Positions 51,853 to 60,689 of a DNA stretch of 64,000 nt are shown in pieces; the stretch's first letter is position 1; each line of letters opens with the position of its first letter. Below the pieces are notes generated by a model. The model was not told the origin of the DNA and made no database searches. It saw nothing but the letters and a program-made list of their open reading frames with translations. Source of the DNA: an uncultured Endomicrobiia bacterium. GTDB taxonomy: Bacteria; Elusimicrobiota; Endomicrobiia; Endomicrobiales; Endomicrobiaceae. Both the position numbers and the translations under genes were made by a program. The stretch covers positions 1-64,000 of the forward strand of contig CALHWY010000006.1 of assembly GCA_938040055.1 (NCBI GenBank), given 5' to 3'.

Positions 51853-52512
51853 CTACTTTTTTATTTCCGACAAAGAGCGCACGGCGTCTTCAGGACGGGA
51901 TGAAGAAAATATATAGCTTCCGCTTACCAGCACGTCCGCTCCCGCGCGCGCACACAAATGTCCGGTTTCGGCATTTATTCCCCCGTCAACTTCAATGAGA
52001 CAATCATATTTAGCGCCATCAATAATATTTCTGAGCTCCGTTATTTTGGGCACGGTTTCATGCATAAAAGCCTGTCCGCCGAAACCGGGCTCCACGCTCA
52101 TAACCAGCACAAGATCCAGATACGCAAGCATATTTTCAATTTCGGCGACCGGCGTTTTCGGTTTTATCGATATCCCCGCTTTGGCTCCTGATGATTTGAT
52201 ATCCTTTATAAGCCGCATTTTATCGCAATCGGTCTCGCTGTGAAAAGTTATCAGATCCGCCCCGGCTTTTCTGAAGTCCGGCCAGTATTTTTGCGGCTCC
52301 CGGATCATCAGATGAACGTCGAAAAACAGAGAAGTCGCTTTTCTGACGGATTTAACCACAACGGGGCCTATGGTAATATTGGGCACAAAATGTCCGTCCA
52401 TAACGTCAATATGCACCCATCCGGCGCCGGCGCCGGCTATCATGGCGATATCCTTGCCAAGAGCCGAAAAATCCGCCGATAAAATGGAAGGGGCCACTAT
52501 TATTTTTTTCAT
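51853..52512 (-). CDS. rpe: Ribulose-phosphate 3-epimerase
   Basis: 219 aa TIM-barrel epimerase of the pentose phosphate pathway. Motifs: SILSADFSALG, HIDVMDGHFVPN (catalytic Asp and metal His), MSVEPGFGGQ and EVDGGIN with the second catalytic Asp. Starts 1 bp after the PASTA gene stop; PASTA protein next to rpe is a recurrent arrangement in several phyla. Confidence 0.97.
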   Translation of the reverse strand: MKKIIVAPSILSADFSALGKDIAMIAGAGAGWVHIDVMDGHFVPNITIGPVVVKSVRKATSLFFDVHLMIREPQKYWPDFRKAGADLITFHSETDCDKMRLIKDIKSSGAKAGISIKPKTPVAEIENMLAYLDLVLVMSVEPGFGGQAFMHETVPKITELRNIIDGAKYDCLIEVDGGINAETGHLCARAGADVLVSGSYIFSSSRPEDAVRSLSEIKK

Positions 52513-52513
52513 C

Positions 52514-53461
52514 TCAGTTTAAATCGACATCCTCTATAAAAACTTTATTCATATACACTTTAACCGAAGCCTTTCCGCTGACCTGCAAAGGAATGGAAAT
52601 CTTCGCGCCGGGCTTTCTGACGGCATTTAAAATGTTTTTTTCGCCGCTGTCGTCGACAAGGACAAGCTTTATCCGTTTGCTGCCGCCGGTATTCGGGACG
52701 GCGTAATTGAACACGATTTCGCCTGAAGTTTTCGCGGTTTTCGCTTGCGCCGCCACATAAAACACCACGGTGTCGAACTTAGAAAGATCTTTATCGGCTT
52801 CCGGATGCTGTTTTATCACATTGCCCGGCATGACGGAAGAAGACTCCTCGCTTTTCATTTCAACCGTAATTCCTTCCCTGACCGCCCAGTCTCTCGCGTC
52901 GGAGCCTTTTTGCCCGGTAAAATCCGGCATAAGCGACACGCCCTCAGGCGGATGTCCGTCGGAAACTACAAGATTTATCACCGCGTCCTTGTCTACCGAA
53001 GAGCCGGCTTCGGGATCCTGGGCAAGCACTATGCCCTTTTCTTTCACGACCGAATATTTTCTTGAAATCTCTCCTATTATAAGAGAAGAAGATTTCAAAG
53101 TTATATCCGCCGCACGCACGGTTTGTCCTTTCAGGTCGGGCACATATATCATTTCGCCGCCCTGGCTTATAGTCACTCTTATAATTTTTCCCTCTCTGAC
53201 ATTCATTCCTGCCGGCGGAGCCTGCCTTAAAACCATTCCGGGAGGAACGTTGTTATTGAATTCCTCGCCTTCTTTTCTCAGTCCCAAACCGAGAGAGGAA
53301 ACTTCTTCGACGGCTTCGGTAAGGCTTTTGCCCGCAAGATCGGGAAGCACTATTTCTTTATTCGAATGTATTACCGAATTCATCACGGCATTGAAAGAAT
53401 AGTACGCCGCGGCCGCTAAAGCTATTAACGCCAGAAAAACCAATCCCATTTTTTTTAACAA
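52514..53461 (-). CDS. Membrane-anchored PASTA-domain protein without kinase
   Basis: 315 aa. N-terminal membrane helix (about 6-25), then three PASTA repeats: about 40-105 (LPDLAGKSLTEAVEE), 110-175 (VPDLKGQTVRAADI) and 185-250 (MPDFTGQKGSDARDW), then a beta-rich tail. PASTA domains bind muropeptides or peptidoglycan. No kinase or transpeptidase domain is attached. TTG at 53461 is chosen as start because AAGGAG lies 6 bp upstream; the next ATG (53449) has no Shine-Dalgarno. Confidence 0.85.
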   Translation of the reverse strand: MLKKMGLVFLALIALAAAAYYSFNAVMNSVIHSNKEIVLPDLAGKSLTEAVEEVSSLGLGLRKEGEEFNNNVPPGMVLRQAPPAGMNVREGKIIRVTISQGGEMIYVPDLKGQTVRAADITLKSSSLIIGEISRKYSVVKEKGIVLAQDPEAGSSVDKDAVINLVVSDGHPPEGVSLMPDFTGQKGSDARDWAVREGITVEMKSEESSSVMPGNVIKQHPEADKDLSKFDTVVFYVAAQAKTAKTSGEIVFNYAVPNTGGSKRIKLVLVDDSGEKNILNAVRKPGAKISIPLQVSGKASVKVYMNKVFIEDVDLN

Positions 53462-53542
53462 TGCAGTCTCCTTAAAACAAATAAAAATTATCCGGCCGCG
53501 CGGGCAAAACGCATACCGCACCCGTCCGGACGCCTCGGCCGC

Positions 53543-54544
53543 TTATTTTTTTATCCAGGCCATTTTCGAACGGAGCCTGGCGCCGACTTTCTCAATAGTT
53601 CTTCCCGCGACGGCTTCTCTTTCTTTGCCGAAAAAAGGCCTTCCGTTTTTATTCTCTTCAAGCCATGCGTCCGCGAATTTGCCCGACTGTATATCGGCCA
53701 GCACTTTTTTCATTTCCTCTCTTGTCTGCTGCGTTATTATTCTTTTTCCGCTTACATATTCGCCGTATTCGGCGGTATCCGAAATCGAATAGTTCATCTT
53801 GCCGAATCCTCCTTCAAATATGAGGTCGACTATGAGTTTTACTTCGTGCAGACATTCGAAATACGCGATTTCGGGCTGGTATCCGGCCGCAACAAGAGTT
53901 TCAAAACCGGAATTGATAAGTTCGACGAGACCTCCGCACAGAACAGCCTGCTCTCCGAAAAGATCGGTCTCCGTTTCTTCCGCGAAAGTCGTCTCAAGAA
54001 CGCCGCCTCTGGTTCCTCCTATCGCCTTCGCGTAAGCCAAAGCGAACTCTTTTGCTTTCCCGCTTGCGTTCTGTTCAACCGCAATCAGGCAGGGAACGCC
54101 TTTTCCTTCTTCGTACTGTCTTCTTACAAGATGTCCCGGACCTTTAGGCGCTATCATCACGACATCAAGATCTTCTCCGGGCACAATCTGTTTGAAGCGT
54201 ATATTAAAACCGTGCGAAAAACTCAGCACGGCGCCTTTTTTTATATTCGTCTTTATGTCCTGTTCCCAAATTTTTTTCTGAACTTCATCCGGCAAAAGTA
54301 TATGAACCCAGTCGGCCTGTTTTACCGCTTCGGCGACGCTTACGGGTTTCCAGCCGTCTTCCACGGCTTTTTTATAATTGGCTCCGCCTTCTCTCTGCGC
54401 GACGATGACGTTTAAACCGGAATCTTTAAGATTAAGGGCATGGGCATGTCCCTGGCTTCCGTAACCCAAAACGGCTATCGTTTTTCCCTTCAAAAGATCC
54501 AAATCCGCGTCATTTTCATAGTACATTCTTGCTTCTTTTTCCAT
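53543..54544 (-). CDS. ilvC: Ketol-acid reductoisomerase
   Basis: 333 aa, class I. Second step of valine/isoleucine synthesis, using NAD(P)H and Mg. NADPH loop GYGSQGHAHA (27-36), and catalytic block FSHGFNI, KGPGHLVRRQYEEG, and TETDLFGEQAVLCGG with metal-binding Asp/Glu. Shine-Dalgarno AGGAGCG. Part of the ilv run. Confidence 0.97.
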   Translation of the reverse strand: MEKEARMYYENDADLDLLKGKTIAVLGYGSQGHAHALNLKDSGLNVIVAQREGGANYKKAVEDGWKPVSVAEAVKQADWVHILLPDEVQKKIWEQDIKTNIKKGAVLSFSHGFNIRFKQIVPGEDLDVVMIAPKGPGHLVRRQYEEGKGVPCLIAVEQNASGKAKEFALAYAKAIGGTRGGVLETTFAEETETDLFGEQAVLCGGLVELINSGFETLVAAGYQPEIAYFECLHEVKLIVDLIFEGGFGKMNYSISDTAEYGEYVSGKRIITQQTREEMKKVLADIQSGKFADAWLEENKNGRPFFGKEREAVAGRTIEKVGARLRSKMAWIKK

Positions 54545-54588
54545 CTTATCGCTCCTTTCTTTTATTATTCTCCAGGATATAAACGGTT

Positions 54589-55080
54589 TTATTTTTTTGC
54601 GGGCGCCTTTTTTTTCGGCGCTTGTTTTTTCTTTCCCTGCGTTTTTTTGCCCGCGGCGGCTTTTTTCTCCGCGGCCTTCATTTTAGCCTGCTGCTCGGCC
54701 AGCTCTCTGGCATAAAAATCAGCATCCGGTTCAGCCCCGTTTTTTTGTTCTTCCGAAAACATTTCCTGATTTTTTACGCCGTATTCTTCTGCCAGCCCGG
54801 CAATGCGGGCTTTTGTCTGTTTTATTTCCCTTGTTCTGCGCTCAACCAAAGAAAAGTTTTTATCCCGGCGCGCGATTTCCCTGTCTTTTTGCAGTTTTTT
54901 GAGCTGTATTTCAAGATCTTCTTTCATCTCTTTATATTCATCCCGCAGTTCTTTGCTTTGCGTCCTCCGGCTTTCTTCAATGCCGGAGGAAGAATCTCCG
55001 GATTGCTGCGCAAAAACCGCCGCGGGAACGCATAAAAAGGCAAAAGCGAAAAAAGTTACAAGCAGTATGATTTTTCTCAT
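54589..55080 (-). CDS. Exported coiled-coil protein of unknown function
   Basis: 163 aa. Signal peptide ending in AVFA (about residue 24), a charged helical region predicted to coil (YKEMKEDLEIQLKKLQKD, ARRDKNFSLVERRTREIKQ) and a Lys/Ala-rich tail (KKKQAPKKKAPAKK) that could bind nucleic acid or polyanions. It lies between ilvN and ilvC, an unexpected position for an exported protein. ATG at 55080 has AGAGG just upstream; a GTG 6 bp before is less well placed. Confidence 0.75.
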   Translation of the reverse strand: MRKIILLVTFFAFAFLCVPAAVFAQQSGDSSSGIEESRRTQSKELRDEYKEMKEDLEIQLKKLQKDREIARRDKNFSLVERRTREIKQTKARIAGLAEEYGVKNQEMFSEEQKNGAEPDADFYARELAEQQAKMKAAEKKAAAGKKTQGKKKQAPKKKAPAKK

Positions 55081-55122
55081 AAGCACCTCTTTTTTATAAT
55101 ATAAAACGGCACGACGGGCATT

Positions 55123-55608
55123 TTATTGTTTATTGCTTCCTCTGGCAAGAGCTACCTCTCCCGTCCGGCAAACTTCTTTTATCCCGTAGGGCATAACCAT
55201 GCTTATAAAAGCTTCTATCTTTTCTTCGTCTCCGGTAATCTCCACGGTCATCGAATCCTGGGAAACATCTACGATTCTTGTCCTGAAAATGCCGACCATC
55301 TGCATTATTTCCGCCCTGTTGGACTTATTAACGCTGATTTTTACCAAAGCAAGCCCTCTTTCGACATAATCGACTTCGCTGAAATCATTTACTTTGATGA
55401 CGTCCACCAGCTTGTTAAGTTGTTTCGTCACCTGTTCAAGAACCGATTCGTCCCCTTTTACCATTATAGTCATTCTGGAAATGTCGGGATCTTCGGTTTC
55501 CCCCACGGCAAGCGAATCTATATTGAAACCGCGCGCGGCGAAAAGAGTAGCGATTCTGGCCAAAACGCCGGATTTGTTCTCAACCAAAACAGAAATTGTA
55601 TGGCGCAT
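55123..55608 (-). CDS. ilvN: Acetolactate synthase small (regulatory) subunit
   Basis: 161 aa. ACT domain first (VLVENKSGVLARIATLFAARGFNID, key VENKSGVLARI), then the C-terminal ALS_ss domain. Confers feedback control by valine on IlvB. 12 bp after ilvB. Confidence 0.96.
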   Translation of the reverse strand: MRHTISVLVENKSGVLARIATLFAARGFNIDSLAVGETEDPDISRMTIMVKGDESVLEQVTKQLNKLVDVIKVNDFSEVDYVERGLALVKISVNKSNRAEIMQMVGIFRTRIVDVSQDSMTVEITGDEEKIEAFISMVMPYGIKEVCRTGEVALARGSNKQ

Positions 55609-55620
55609 ACTTTCCTCCTT

Positions 55621-57354
55621 TTATCCGTTCGCTCTGGTTATAATGTCATCCAGAGAAGCTCCGGCCGGAACCATGGGAAAAACGTTTTCTTCTATTTCCA
55701 CCCATATGTCCACGACTACGGAATTATCGGTTTCAAGCATTTTCTTTAATGCCGGTTCAACGTCTTTTTTACAGCTTACGCGTATGCCCAAAGCGCCGTA
55801 AGCTTCAGCCCATTTTACAAAATCCGGAACATAAACGGGACATTTGTTTCTGTCGGGAGCATTGCATAAAGGAGGGCAGTCTTTCCTTTTCGCCAGACAT
55901 GTATGCGAATATCTTTTGCCGTAAAACATTTCCTGCCACTGGCGCACATTTCCGAGATATTGATTGTTCAATATGACGACCTTCACATTGACTTCATTAA
56001 GCACGGCTGTGGCCATTTCCTGCATGTTCATCTGAAAAGAACCGTCCCCGGCCACGACAATGATTTCTTTGTCCGCATTGCCGAATTTTGCTCCTATGCC
56101 GGCGGGATAGCCGTATCCCATGGTGCCCAGCCCTCCGGAACTTAAAAACAGTCTCGGCTCTTTCGCTTTGTAATACTGGGCCGTCCAGATCTGGTGCTGC
56201 CCCACTTCGGTCGCGATTACCGCCTTTCCTTCGGTAAGCTCGGATATTTTTTCTATGACATACTGCGGATGCAGTTTATCATCGTTTTTTTCATAGGACA
56301 AAGGATGCTCTTTTTTCCATCCGTTTATTTTTTCGATCCACTCTTTTCTCTCTTTTTTTTCAATCTGCGCGGACATTTCTTTCAGCACCCCTTTCGCATC
56401 GCCGACTACCGGAATATCCGTCTCGACTATTTTTGATATGGCAGTAGGATCTATATCTATGTGTATAATCTTGGCGTTTTTGGCGAAATCGCACACTTTT
56501 CCCGTACATCTGTCGTCAAATCTCGCTCCGGCCGCAATAATGACATCGGCCGCCTGCATAGCTTTATTCGCCCAGTAAGTGCCGTGCATACCCAGCATTC
56601 CGAGGCTTAAGTCGGTGTCCGGCGGATAAGCTCCTATGCCCAGCAGGGTATTAGTAACCGGAATATCGGCTTTTTTCGATATTTCCATAACTTCTTTCGC
56701 GGCGGACGAAACAACCACGCCCGCGCCGATATAAAGAACCGGTCTCTCGCTTCTATTGACGGCTTCGGCCGCTTTTTTTATCTGTCCCGGATGACCGCTG
56801 TAGGTAGGCTTATACGAACGTATCTGCGCTTTCGCGGGATAAATGAATTCGCATTTCCCCCTCTGCACGTCCAGCGGTATATCGACAAGAACCGGGCCGG
56901 GACGCCCCGTAGAAGCTATATAAAAAGCTTCTTTTATGGTCTTTGCAAGCATTTTAACGTCTTTAACCAGAAAATTATGTTTGGTGACCGGCCTTGTTAT
57001 TCCCGTAATATCGGCTTCCTGAAACGCGTCCTGCCCTATTACCGCGGTAGAAACCTGTCCGGTAAAAGCCACCATGGGAACGGAATCCATATAAGCCGTC
57101 GCAAGACCGGTAACCAGATTCGTCGCGCCGGGCCCGGAAGTCGCTATGCATACTCCCGTCTTTCCGGTGGAGCGGGCGTATCCGTCCGCCATATGCGAAG
57201 CCGCCTGTTCATGCCTTACAAGAATAAAGTTCAGACCGGAACCGTGAATGGCGTCAAAAATCGGCAAAGCCTGCCCGCCGGGAAGGCCGAACACTACTTC
57301 AACATTCTCCTTCAATAAGCTTTCGACTAAAATTTGCGCGCCCGTTTTTTCCAT
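55621..57354 (-). CDS. ilvB: Acetolactate synthase large subunit
   Basis: 577 aa from ATG 57354. TPP-dependent; makes 2-acetolactate or 2-aceto-2-hydroxybutyrate. Motifs: VFGLPGGQALP, catalytic Glu in VRHEQAASHMADGYAR, SGPGATNLVTG, and TPP motif GDGSFQMN...NNQYLG. Start preceded by Shine-Dalgarno AGGAGGG, not the longer frame to 57378. Confidence 0.97.
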   Translation of the reverse strand: MEKTGAQILVESLLKENVEVVFGLPGGQALPIFDAIHGSGLNFILVRHEQAASHMADGYARSTGKTGVCIATSGPGATNLVTGLATAYMDSVPMVAFTGQVSTAVIGQDAFQEADITGITRPVTKHNFLVKDVKMLAKTIKEAFYIASTGRPGPVLVDIPLDVQRGKCEFIYPAKAQIRSYKPTYSGHPGQIKKAAEAVNRSERPVLYIGAGVVVSSAAKEVMEISKKADIPVTNTLLGIGAYPPDTDLSLGMLGMHGTYWANKAMQAADVIIAAGARFDDRCTGKVCDFAKNAKIIHIDIDPTAISKIVETDIPVVGDAKGVLKEMSAQIEKKERKEWIEKINGWKKEHPLSYEKNDDKLHPQYVIEKISELTEGKAVIATEVGQHQIWTAQYYKAKEPRLFLSSGGLGTMGYGYPAGIGAKFGNADKEIIVVAGDGSFQMNMQEMATAVLNEVNVKVVILNNQYLGNVRQWQEMFYGKRYSHTCLAKRKDCPPLCNAPDRNKCPVYVPDFVKWAEAYGALGIRVSCKKDVEPALKKMLETDNSVVVDIWVEIEENVFPMVPAGASLDDIITRANG

Positions 57355-57374
57355 AGCGTTTACCCTCCTTTTTT

Positions 57375-58811
57375 TCAATTTGACGTCATTTGTTTTACTC
57401 TTTCTTCCTTCTCTTTCATTTCTTCAATAATAAGTTTCATCTTTTCATATTCCTGAGGATCGCTGTGCCTCATTTCTTCAAGTTCGGCTTCAATTCCTTT
57501 GTAAGCGTCCGCCGGATTGTATTCAAGTTTGTCGGTCTCGTCATTTGCGTCAGCGGTCTTTTTTTCTTCCTCGGATTTTTCAGCGCGCGCGGACGCTTTG
57601 GCTTTTGCCGCCGCCACGGCTTTTTCCCGCTGTTCCTTTTTTTTCCTTTCTTCTTCGGCCTGTATGTCGGCAGCCATATGAATTCTGTAATCGGCCGCAT
57701 TGGCGGGGATAAAAGGTTTTTCCAGCACGGGCAGTTCCACGGCTTTAACTTCGCCGTCAAAAGGAGTCCCGAAATCTTCGTCAAAATTTTCAAACTGCAT
57801 ATTGCCCAGCACCGCGTCAAAAGACTGCATGGAATCGAAGACCACTCTTATTCTGGCTCTTCTTCTTTCCGTTTTCTCTTCCTGAAATCTCTTGTCTTTG
57901 TACATATTCCTTACAGGAAGAACGATATTCGACTCTTTAAAAACGTCATCTCCGATATTTTCGTCTATTTTAACAAAATATTTTATTACGGCCGTAAAAT
58001 ACTGTCCGTAAGACATTTCAATAACCGAAGGAAATTTTCCCCCTTTGACATTATTTATTTTTTTGACCTCGGAATTATTTGGAAAAACCCCTGTCCAGCC
58101 CGTTTTTACGGCTATTTTCGTTCTTTTGTCTATAAAAAAAACGGCTTTTTTTTCGGATTCCCCTTCAAGCCCCATTTCAATAATATGACATTTGTATCCG
58201 TTATATTTGCGCATTCCGAGATATTTATATTCTATCTTTTTTCCCGACTGCTCAAATTCCGACCTTATGCGTTTAAAAAAATCGGACTGCGGAAAACTTA
58301 TAAAAGCTTTCGCCTGTTCAAACGAAACTTCCCGCCGGTCTTTATGGGCGAAATTGGAAACGCACCATAAAGTTTTTCCGTCATAAATTATATGCAGTTC
58401 AAGCGGCATACCCATATTTTCGACATACGAACTCAGCCTGAGTTTATCGCCGCGAACGAAGAGTTCCTGGATGACTTTATTTTCAAAAAGAGCGTTCGTA
58501 TCGTAACTTCCCCTGTTAAGTTCTCTTATATAGTTATCCGCTATATAAGACTTGTCTATCGTGCGTTCCGTTTTCATATAAAAAGTTTTATATTTTCCGA
58601 ATGCCTGCTGCGGAGAAAAAACCGCGCTTTCAAGCATCTCGCGGGCCGCCTGTCCGTCCATATCCGCCGGCGCGCATGCAAAAGAGAACGATATAAAGCA
58701 AAACAAAAACGCGAAAAGACGTCCGGAAGGCCTCTTGCGCTCCGCCGGCGCGCTTTTTATTTCGCATTTATCTTTTTTTAATGTTAAAAAGCAAAAAAGC
58801 GCTTTGTGCAT
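57375..58811 (-). CDS. Exported LolA-like outer-membrane-lipoprotein-sorting-type protein
   Basis: 478 aa. After a long Arg/Lys-rich N-terminus comes a hydrophobic export segment (about 33-46) with a Cys near its end (FSFACAP), then a beta-rich LolA/LolB-type domain (about 85-290; KLRLSSYVENMGMPLELHI, AVFFIDKRTKIAVKTGW), and a C-terminal charged coil (EEERKKKEQREKAV... to the end). The N-terminal 30 residues are unusual, but RBS AAGGACAAAAGG supports the start at 58811. Between ilvD and ilvB, 20 bp from the latter. Exact function unknown. Confidence 0.65.
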   Translation of the reverse strand: MHKALFCFLTLKKDKCEIKSAPAERKRPSGRLFAFLFCFISFSFACAPADMDGQAAREMLESAVFSPQQAFGKYKTFYMKTERTIDKSYIADNYIRELNRGSYDTNALFENKVIQELFVRGDKLRLSSYVENMGMPLELHIIYDGKTLWCVSNFAHKDRREVSFEQAKAFISFPQSDFFKRIRSEFEQSGKKIEYKYLGMRKYNGYKCHIIEMGLEGESEKKAVFFIDKRTKIAVKTGWTGVFPNNSEVKKINNVKGGKFPSVIEMSYGQYFTAVIKYFVKIDENIGDDVFKESNIVLPVRNMYKDKRFQEEKTERRRARIRVVFDSMQSFDAVLGNMQFENFDEDFGTPFDGEVKAVELPVLEKPFIPANAADYRIHMAADIQAEEERKKKEQREKAVAAAKAKASARAEKSEEEKKTADANDETDKLEYNPADAYKGIEAELEEMRHSDPQEYEKMKLIIEEMKEKEERVKQMTSN

Positions 58812-59039
58812 ATTTTCCTTTTGTCCTTACCCGAGCGCTTATCCCGGCGTTTTTCCGTTTTGCGCACCGCTTTATCCGCAAGCCGCGGCCGAAAATTATT
58901 TTATCTTGCGCCGGCGCGTAACTCCTATGAAATTTTTTTGTTTCCGGCATCCGCCGGCATATACTTTAAATTTCTCAGAACTCCGTAAAAACCGTTTCCC
59001 TGCCGGTTCAAATCCTTTTTTGCGCCGGCAGCCGGAAAA

Positions 59040-60689
59040 CTATTTTAAAACCGCTCCGGCGGCGGCGGAACGCACAAGCCTGGCATATCTTGCCATATAA
59101 CCTGTCTTTACCTTCGGTTCGGGCTTAACGGCCTTTGCAATTCTCTCTTTTATTATGTCTTCGCCCAGATCGGCGTTCAGAGTTCTTTTCGGTATATCGA
59201 TATGTATAGTATCGCCTTCCTCAAGCGCGGCTATCGGCCCGCCGGAAGCCGCTTCCGGAGAAATATGCCCTATGCAGGGGCCTCTCGTTCCTCCGGAAAA
59301 ACGTCCGTCAGTAAGCAAAGCGACCGAATCGCTCAAACCCATGCCGTGCAAAGCGCTCGTAGGACTTAACATCTCCCTCATTCCCGGCCCGCCGGAAGGC
59401 CCCTCATATCTGATTACCACAATATCTCCCGGAACTATTTTTTTATCCAGTATAGCTTTCATTGCTTCGTCTTCCGAGTTAAAAACCCTCGCTCTTCCGG
59501 TAAACACCTTCATTTTTTCGCTTACCGCAGCCTGTTTTACAACGCAGCCTTCGGGAGCAATATTTCCTTTCAGAACGGCTATCCCCCCTTCGGACCTGTA
59601 AGGATATTTTTCTCTTATGACGCTCTCGTCAAGGATTTTGCTTTCTTTTGCTATTTCGGTTATATTTTTGCCGGTAACGGTCAGCGAAGACAAAAGATTT
59701 TTCTGCAAAGCGCAAAGCACCGCCGGCATTCCTCCGGCATTGTCAAGATCTTCCATATAATGGTCTCCCGCAGGCTCAAGACAGCATATTTGCGGAGTTT
59801 TCCCGGATATCTCGTCGAAAAGTTCAAGAGGAAGATCTATCCCGGCCTCATGCGCTATAGCCGGCAGATGCAAAACCGTATTCGTTGAACCGCCCAAAGC
59901 CATGTCCGCGGCGATGGCGTTCTTGAAAGCGTTAAGAGTCATTATCTGCCTCGGAGTCGTATTGTCTTTGACAAGTTCCACTATTTTCACGCCCGACTCA
60001 TAAGCTATTCTTCTTTTTTGAGCGCTGACTGCCAGTGACGAAGCGCAGCCTTTTAAAGACATCCCCAAAGTTTCCGTCAGGCATGCCATGGTATTTGCGG
60101 TATACATTCCCTGGCATGAGCCGGCTCCCGGACAGGCCGCCATTTCAAGCTCTTCAAGTTGTTTTTCACTTATCTTGCCCGCCTGAAAGCGCCCGACGGC
60201 TTCAAAAGTGTCTCTGACCATGGAGCGTTTTTTATTATCGTATGTTCCGGTCATCATCGCTCCCGCCGTAACTACTATCGCCGGTATGTTGAGCCTGGCC
60301 GCGGCCATAAGCATTCCGGGAGTCACTTTATCGCAGTTCGACAAAAGCACAAGCCCGTCAAGCATATGGGCGTTTGCGACGACTTCGACAAGATCCGCTA
60401 TTATCTCCCTTGAAGCCAAAGAATAATGCATTCCGCTGTGCCCCATGGCTATTCCGTCGCAGACCGCCGGCGCGCCGAAAATAAAAGGAACCCCGCCGCC
60501 CGCGGCTATGCCTCTTTCGATATATCTTTCAAGATCGCGCATAGCTATATGTCCCGGAACAAGATCCGTAAAAGACGAAGCTATTCCTATGAAAGGCTTC
60601 CCCAAATCTTTAGGACTGATTCCGGTGGAATAAAGCAAACAGCGGTTAGGCGCTCTTACCGCCCCTTTTTTTATTTGATCGCTTCTCAT
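59040..60689 (-). CDS. ilvD: Dihydroxy-acid dehydratase
   Basis: 549 aa Fe-S dehydratase, third common step of valine and isoleucine synthesis. Cluster Cys motifs: LSNCDKVTPGMLMA and AACPGAGSCQGMYTANTMAC; Lys/Ser active site regions GGSTNTVLHLPA and EGPSGGPGMREML. Its ATG overlaps the cimA stop by 4 bp. The enzyme is oxygen-sensitive, as expected in an anaerobe. Confidence 0.97.
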   Translation of the reverse strand: MRSDQIKKGAVRAPNRCLLYSTGISPKDLGKPFIGIASSFTDLVPGHIAMRDLERYIERGIAAGGGVPFIFGAPAVCDGIAMGHSGMHYSLASREIIADLVEVVANAHMLDGLVLLSNCDKVTPGMLMAAARLNIPAIVVTAGAMMTGTYDNKKRSMVRDTFEAVGRFQAGKISEKQLEELEMAACPGAGSCQGMYTANTMACLTETLGMSLKGCASSLAVSAQKRRIAYESGVKIVELVKDNTTPRQIMTLNAFKNAIAADMALGGSTNTVLHLPAIAHEAGIDLPLELFDEISGKTPQICCLEPAGDHYMEDLDNAGGMPAVLCALQKNLLSSLTVTGKNITEIAKESKILDESVIREKYPYRSEGGIAVLKGNIAPEGCVVKQAAVSEKMKVFTGRARVFNSEDEAMKAILDKKIVPGDIVVIRYEGPSGGPGMREMLSPTSALHGMGLSDSVALLTDGRFSGGTRGPCIGHISPEAASGGPIAALEEGDTIHIDIPKRTLNADLGEDIIKERIAKAVKPEPKVKTGYMARYARLVRSAAAGAVLK

